DNA of 11,272 nt from JBEGQX01 sp041180805. GTDB lineage: Bacteria; Planctomycetota; Planctomycetia; Gemmatales; Gemmataceae. The DNA is taken from assembly GCA_041180805.1 (NCBI GenBank), contig JBEGQX010000179.1:1-11272 (forward strand). The letters run 5' to 3'. Of this stretch, positions 6,774-11,272 are shown piece by piece. A model generated the notes under the pieces. That model ran no database searches and was not told the DNA's origin. It saw nothing but the letters and a program-made list of their open reading frames with translations. A program made the position numbers and the translations under genes. Positions within the stretch are counted from its first letter, which is position 1; each line of letters begins with the position of its first letter.

Positions 6774-7808
6774 ATGAAACTGTTTCAAATACTTATTCCA
6801 GTTGCGTTAGTATTCGCAATTTATGCACTTCCTTGTGGCGGCCAGGAGAAAGAATCCAAACCTAAAGCTAAACTACCGGATTTCCCAAAAACCAATCTGG
6901 CCAAGACCTACAAAGTTGACCCCAACTGGCCCAAAAGACTGTCTGAAATGCATTGGGGCCATATTCCCGGTATCGCCGTTTCTAAAAAAGATGAAATTTA
7001 TGTGTTTACTCGGGAAAAGCCACCCATTCAGGTTTATTCCCCAGATGGCAAGCTACTTCGATCTTGGGGAGCTGACACGATTGACACCGCTCATCACATC
7101 AAGATCGACAAATTGGGCAACATCTGGTTGGCAGATATCGGCCATCATGTTGTCAGAAAATATAGCCCTGAAGGCAAGGTGCTTCTAACTATAGGTATTC
7201 CCGGAGAATTCGGTGAAGATGAACGCAGGCTGAAAATGCCCACGGATATGGCAATAGCTCCCAATGGTGATGTTTTTATTTCCGATGGTTACGGCAACAA
7301 TCGTATTGTTCATTGTGATGCCAATGGAAAATTCATCAAGCAATGGGGAAAGATGGGTACTGGTGCGAATGACTTTAGTCTTCCTCACGCTATTGAAATT
7401 GATTCCAAGGGAAGGCTCTATGTGGCCGATCGCAACAATGTCAGGGTGCAAGTGTATAGTCAGGAAGGAAAACTTTTGGACAGTTGGAACAACCTGATAG
7501 TTCCCTGGGGCTTTTGTATCAATGAAAAAGATGAAATTTGGGTCTGTGGTTCCTCACCCATGCCATGGCGTGAAGACCCAAAATACAAAGGTGCACCACT
7601 TGGTTGCCCACCTTTCGACCAACTTCTCCTGAAACTGAATCCACAAGGAAAAGTGCTGCAACTTGTTGTTTTTCCAAAAGGTGAGGATGACAAGGAAAAA
7701 CCGGGTGATCTTAACTGGGTTCATTGCATTGCGGAAGACTCCAAGGGGAACCTTTACCTTGGTGACATTATTGGCAAAAGAGCCCAGAAATTTGTTCCTA
7801 TAAAATAA
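6774..7808 (+). CDS. NHL beta-propeller protein, peptidyl-alpha-hydroxyglycine alpha-amidating lyase (PAL)-like
   Basis: A 344-residue protein from the ATG at 6774, which opens a signal peptide (MKLFQILIPVALVFAIYALPC). Cys21 could be lipidated, but the preceding residues ALP make a weak lipobox. In-frame codons further upstream only add an unlikely leader. Five to six NHL blades follow (G-IYV, GNIWLAD, GDVFISDGYGNNRI, GRLYVADRNNVRVQVY, GNLYLGD). Aligned by eye to animal PAL from memory, all key positions are present: Arg80 (VFTR), zinc ligands His107 (or His108), His205 (SLPHAIEID) and His317 (NWVHCI), Tyr173 (SDGY) and Arg220 (ADR). PAL splits peptidyl-alpha-hydroxyglycine into an amidated peptide and glyoxylate. 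The calcium-binding Asp after the last zinc His of animal PAL is Cys318 here, and the animal disulfide cysteines are absent. It lies directly downstream of a PHM-like gene. Alternative: a generic NHL/SMP-30-like lactonase or binding protein. Confidence 0.8.
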   Translation: MKLFQILIPVALVFAIYALPCGGQEKESKPKAKLPDFPKTNLAKTYKVDPNWPKRLSEMHWGHIPGIAVSKKDEIYVFTREKPPIQVYSPDGKLLRSWGADTIDTAHHIKIDKLGNIWLADIGHHVVRKYSPEGKVLLTIGIPGEFGEDERRLKMPTDMAIAPNGDVFISDGYGNNRIVHCDANGKFIKQWGKMGTGANDFSLPHAIEIDSKGRLYVADRNNVRVQVYSQEGKLLDSWNNLIVPWGFCINEKDEIWVCGSSPMPWREDPKYKGAPLGCPPFDQLLLKLNPQGKVLQLVVFPKGEDDKEKPGDLNWVHCIAEDSKGNLYLGDIIGKRAQKFVPIK

Positions 7809-7818
7809 GCTGTGTATT

Positions 7819-9180
7819 ATGGCAGATCTACTTACCAGACGAGCATTGCTGGAATTAGGAGCTTTGTCTCCCCTGGGAATTACTTTGCCAGAATTGTTGT
7901 CAGCAGAACAACATTCCCTCAAAAAGCCGAAGTCCTGCATTTTCATTTATCAATATGGCGGCTTAAGCCAGTTGGACTCGTGGGATCCAAAACCCCTTGC
8001 TCCACAGGAAATCCGAGGACCATACAAACCTATAAGCACTTCTGTTAGCGGATTCAAAGTTGGCGAACTAATGCCGGGCCTGGCCCAAAGGGCTAATAAG
8101 TTAACCGTCATACGATCCATGACCCATACTGTGCCGGTGCATGATATTGCGAACAAGATGCTTCTGGCAGGGTTAAGTAATCCCACTCCCAATTCACCTG
8201 CGTTTGGATCAATTGTCAGCAAGCTTAGCCCCGGGCCCACAGATTTGCCATCTTATGTGTGGCTTCAAAAATTCGGTGGTGGTGCCGCTCCGCCCGAGCC
8301 GTCATATCTTACAGGTGGCTATTTGGGTATGGGTTATAGCCCTTTACTATTGGGAAACACTCACTTGGAAAATCCCTCCGTACCCGGATACAAGATCAAG
8401 GCTTTTGAATCATCCTTGGTGAATGACCAACAAATCCGAACCCGAATGATCCTTTTGGCAGGACTTGAAAAAAACTCTTCTGTAGGAAATCGCATACGGG
8501 AAACAGAAAGTATTGATAAATTCAGATCCAAAGCTTTAAACCTGCTAACGGGACCAAAAACCCAAAATGCTTTTAACATGGATAGGGAACCCACCAAAGT
8601 TCGAGAAACCTATGGCATGCACCCCATGGGGCAAAATCTTCTCTTGGCCAGGCGCCTGATTGAGGCAGGCGTTCGAATGGTAGGAGTGGTGGCCTGGACT
8701 GGCCTGGCAGAAAAAGAAAAATTTGTAAGCCTAGAAACCTGGGACATGCATGGAAACGCCGGAATTGGAATTTTTGATAATGGCTGGAATGGACTTGGCT
8801 GGGCTTTGCCCCGCTGCGATCAGTCAGTCAGCGCCTTAATTGATGATCTTGACGACCGTGGCTTGCTGGAGAGCACCCTAGTTGTATTGATTGGGGAATT
8901 TGGAAGAACACCAAAGATTAGCAAAGGGGCTTCCGCAATAGGCAGGGATCATTGGCCAAATTGCTATAGTGCCATGATTGCTGGCGGAGGCGCACCGAGA
9001 GGTCTTCTCTATGGAACATCAGATTCCAAGGCGGCTTATGTGAAGGATAACCCTGTTACGCTTGAAGATTTCTCGGCCACACTGCTGCATTGGATGGGAA
9101 TTGACCCGAAAACAAGAATCAGTCCGGACGGTTTCACCACCCCCGCAAGTTCGGGAACCCCAATACAGGCCCTTACCTAA
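7819..9180 (+). CDS. DUF1501 family secreted protein, second and divergent copy
   Basis: 453 residues, starting ten bases after the PAL-like stop. A short twin-arginine leader is readable: LTRRALLELGALSPLGITL at residues 5-23. Family motifs are YGGLSQLDSWDPKP (46-59), RSMTH (99-103), WDMHGN (308-313), GEFGRTPK (359-366), GRDHWP (375-380) and LEDFSATLLHWMGID (415-429). Compared with the first DUF1501 gene it has GGLSQLDSWDPKP in place of GGPSHIDLFDPKP and GRDHWP in place of GRDHN, so the two belong to different subfamilies and are not a recent duplication. GRDHWP with WDMHGN is the form typically paired with large PSCyt1/DUF1549/DUF1553 proteins, and such a gene follows one base later. The substrate is unknown. 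Export through Tat and a periplasmic or surface location are inferred from the leader. Confidence 0.92.
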   Translation: MADLLTRRALLELGALSPLGITLPELLSAEQHSLKKPKSCIFIYQYGGLSQLDSWDPKPLAPQEIRGPYKPISTSVSGFKVGELMPGLAQRANKLTVIRSMTHTVPVHDIANKMLLAGLSNPTPNSPAFGSIVSKLSPGPTDLPSYVWLQKFGGGAAPPEPSYLTGGYLGMGYSPLLLGNTHLENPSVPGYKIKAFESSLVNDQQIRTRMILLAGLEKNSSVGNRIRETESIDKFRSKALNLLTGPKTQNAFNMDREPTKVRETYGMHPMGQNLLLARRLIEAGVRMVGVVAWTGLAEKEKFVSLETWDMHGNAGIGIFDNGWNGLGWALPRCDQSVSALIDDLDDRGLLESTLVVLIGEFGRTPKISKGASAIGRDHWPNCYSAMIAGGGAPRGLLYGTSDSKAAYVKDNPVTLEDFSATLLHWMGIDPKTRISPDGFTTPASSGTPIQALT

Positions 9181-9181
9181 T

Positions 9182-11272
9182 ATGATTCGAACTATTAAAT
9201 CCATTTTCATAGCTTTATGCGTTACCTGCCATGGCACGGCAACAAGTGCCAACGATTTAGATTTAAAAGCTTCCAGGCTTATAGTCGAACAATGTCTGGA
9301 TTGCCATTCAGGTTCAAAACCAAAAGGCGGGCTGGATCTTTCCACTAAATCAAGTGCCACCATTGGCGGAGATTCCGGACCTGGCCTGATTGCACGAAAC
9401 CCGGAAACCTCCTCCATATGGGAAGTCATTCACTCCAAAAGAATGCCACCCAAAAACAAGCTGACGAATGAACAGACCCAACTTTTAAAAAGCTGGCTTA
9501 AAAATGGCGCAGGTTATACTCCTGAGAAATTGGATCTTTTCAAGGTAAGCACATCCAAAAGAGCTGGATCTGATTGGTGGTCTTTGCAACCCATCCAAAC
9601 TTCAAGGCCCCCCAAGAGTAAATTCTCCCAACTCGCCAACAATCCAATAGATTTATTTGTCTTAAAAAAACTGGAAGAGAACAAGGTAATTCCAAACCCC
9701 ATAGCCGAAAAAAGAACACTTATTAGAAGACTTTATTTCGATGTCACCGGACTGCCCCCCACGTTTGCCGAGGTAGAAAGTTTTCAAAACGCCATAGCAC
9801 CAGATGCCTATGAAAAGTTGGTGGAAAAGCTCTTGGCTTCACCACATTATGGCGAAAAATGGGCGCGCCATTGGCTGGATGTCGTGCGGTATGGAGAATC
9901 AGATGGTTTTGAGAGAAATCTTCCCCGGTTGAATGCCTGGCATTTCAGAGATTGGGTGATTCGCTCACTGAATGAGGACATTTCATACGATCATTTTGCG
10001 CGTATGCAATTGGCTGGGGATAGTTTCTCCAAAAAGGAATCGGAAAGTGCTGCCGCATTGGGGTACCTGGTGGCTGGTGTTCACAACACCGTTTTAGGTT
10101 CCACTGAAGAATCCCGAGAACAGGCGCGTCAGGATGAACTTGAAGACACCATTGGCACTTTTGGCCAAACTTTTCTTGGTCTCACGGTTCATTGCGCCCG
10201 TTGTCACGACCACAAATTTGACCCCATACCGCAAACGGATTATTACAAACTGGTGGCATCACTATCAGGTTATCGTCATGGTGAACAAATCATTATAAAT
10301 CAGGAACAATCATTCAAACGCAAGCAATTTCAGGAAAGTATTGCAAAGATCAGCGAAGAAATTTCCCGGATCGATGAACCGGTTTACAAAAAATTGGGCG
10401 TGGTAGGGCTTCCCACTTCTATTCAACCCATGGCTGAATGGGATTTGCAAAAAGGATTGCAAGATCTTCGAGGCGGCCTGCACTTAAAATTATCCGGAAA
10501 CGCGATCTTAACTTCCAAAGGTTTGCAACTGGATGGCAGAAGTGGCGTGGCCAGAACGCCGGTCCTTCCATTTCCAGTATCCGAAAAGACACTGGAAGTC
10601 GTTGTTCAATTAAACAATCTTTTACAACGCGGCGGTGGTGCGATCACATTACAGAGCAAAAGCGGCACTTTTTTTGATGCGATCGTTTTCGGAGAAAAGG
10701 AACCAGGCCATTGGTTGGCCGGAAGCAATAACTTTAAACGCACCAGGGATTTTCAAGGTCTTGCGGAAGTAGATGCCCAGCAAAAGCCAGTCCATTTGGC
10801 TATTACTTATCAAACAGATGGCACCATTAACGCATACCGCAACGGTAAACCTTATGGAAAGCCTTACAAGGTTGCCAATGTGCATAATTTTAATGCGAAT
10901 GACGCTGTTATAGCTCTTGGCCTTCGTCATGAACCGGCTTCAGGCAACCACACCTTGGCGGGCACAATCATCAAAGCCAGGCTTTTTACCCGGGCCTTGA
11001 ATGAAAAAGAAGTTGAAAAATGTTTTAACCAATCTGGCAACAGTCTTTCAGATTCTGAAATCACAAAACACCTTGGCCAAGAGCAGGCTTTAAAGCGAGC
11101 AGATTTTATTTCGAAACTCAACCAACTTCAGTTAAACATAAAAACACTGGAAACCACTCTTACTGAAAAAATATACTCCCCAATTTCCCAGGAGCCGAAG
11201 AAGACCTTTTTTTTAAATCGTGGACAAGTTGGTGATCGTGGAATTGAAATCCACCCTGTTTACCCTTCATTT
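9182..11272 (+). CDS. PSCyt1 - DUF1549 (PSCyt2) protein with LamG-like domain, 3' end outside window
   Basis: An uninterrupted frame of 697 codons runs from the ATG at 9182 to the right edge without a stop. Residues 1-23 are a signal peptide (Arg3, Lys6, hydrophobic core, cleavage near TSA-ND). PSCyt1 follows, with a CLDCH heme motif (38-42) and RMPP (87-90) supplying the likely distal Met. DUF1549 covers about 152-365: NPIDLFVLKKLEE (154-166), RRLYFDVTGLPPT (182-194), SPHYGEKWARHWLDVVRYGESDG (220-242) and its signature CARCHDHKFDPIPQTDYY (338-355), which contains a second CxxCH. A Lys/Glu-rich, probably helical linker (376-400) leads into a LamG-like sandwich (about 430-610), with VAITYQTDGTI-like strands and TIIKARLFTRALNEKEVE near its end. 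Another probable coiled coil occupies 625-665. The missing C-terminus should hold DUF1553. The protein is presumably a secreted heme protein working with the preceding DUF1501 product; its exact chemistry is unknown. Confidence 0.9.
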   Translation, partial: MIRTIKSIFIALCVTCHGTATSANDLDLKASRLIVEQCLDCHSGSKPKGGLDLSTKSSATIGGDSGPGLIARNPETSSIWEVIHSKRMPPKNKLTNEQTQLLKSWLKNGAGYTPEKLDLFKVSTSKRAGSDWWSLQPIQTSRPPKSKFSQLANNPIDLFVLKKLEENKVIPNPIAEKRTLIRRLYFDVTGLPPTFAEVESFQNAIAPDAYEKLVEKLLASPHYGEKWARHWLDVVRYGESDGFERNLPRLNAWHFRDWVIRSLNEDISYDHFARMQLAGDSFSKKESESAAALGYLVAGVHNTVLGSTEESREQARQDELEDTIGTFGQTFLGLTVHCARCHDHKFDPIPQTDYYKLVASLSGYRHGEQIIINQEQSFKRKQFQESIAKISEEISRIDEPVYKKLGVVGLPTSIQPMAEWDLQKGLQDLRGGLHLKLSGNAILTSKGLQLDGRSGVARTPVLPFPVSEKTLEVVVQLNNLLQRGGGAITLQSKSGTFFDAIVFGEKEPGHWLAGSNNFKRTRDFQGLAEVDAQQKPVHLAITYQTDGTINAYRNGKPYGKPYKVANVHNFNANDAVIALGLRHEPASGNHTLAGTIIKARLFTRALNEKEVEKCFNQSGNSLSDSEITKHLGQEQALKRADFISKLNQLQLNIKTLETTLTEKIYSPISQEPKKTFFLNRGQVGDRGIEIHPVYPSF

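Noticed and set aside
9019..9429. Antisense open frame spanning the junction of the second DUF1501 gene and the last gene
   Set aside because: It crosses two well-supported + strand genes and shows no family features.

Overview
The window looks like part of a chromosome of a Planctomycetota bacterium. The evidence is the protein content: two secreted cytochrome proteins of the PSCyt1/DUF1549/DUF1553 type, two DUF1501 proteins with twin-arginine leaders, LamG-like insertions, and a redoxin/cytochrome/copper-monooxygenase fusion. All of these are strongly expanded in Planctomycetota (established knowledge). Base composition is moderate and recognisable Shine-Dalgarno sites are scarce. I cannot place it below phylum.

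All eight genes are on the + strand and tightly packed. Two are cut by the window edges. Left to right: (1) the C-terminal part of a DUF1553 protein with a LamG-like insertion (1-1290), overlapping by 11 bases (2) a DUF1501 protein (1280-2689). After a 99-base gap with a good ribosome binding site comes (3) an alpha/beta-hydrolase esterase (2789-3565), joined by an ATGA overlap to (4) a secreted PQQ-type beta-propeller protein (3562-4824). After 76 bases comes (5) a 584-residue fusion of a redoxin domain, a CxxCH cytochrome segment and a copper type II monooxygenase (PHM-like) domain (4901-6655). After 118 bases comes (6) an NHL beta-propeller resembling peptidyl-alpha-hydroxyglycine alpha-amidating lyase (PAL) (6774-7808). 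Ten bases later is (7) a second DUF1501 protein (7819-9180), and one base later (8) the N-terminal two thirds or so of a PSCyt1/DUF1549 protein with a LamG-like insertion, open at the right edge (9182-11272).

The central observation is genes 5 and 6. Eukaryotic peptide-amidating enzyme (PAM) consists of a copper hydroxylase (PHM) and a zinc lyase (PAL) acting in sequence. Here a PHM-fold protein with all six copper ligands sits directly upstream of a PAL-fold protein in which all six catalytic and zinc-binding positions can be read. In the PHM-like protein a redoxin and a cytochrome segment are fused in front of the copper domain, where they could supply electrons. Some substrate-anchoring residues of animal PHM are not conserved, so the true substrate may not be a glycine-extended peptide.

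The outer genes form two DUF1501 + DUF1549/DUF1553 modules in opposite gene order flanking the oxidative enzymes. Nearly every product has an export signal, so the cluster probably acts in the periplasm or at the cell surface. No RNA gene, mobile element, CRISPR array or long gene-free stretch was seen.
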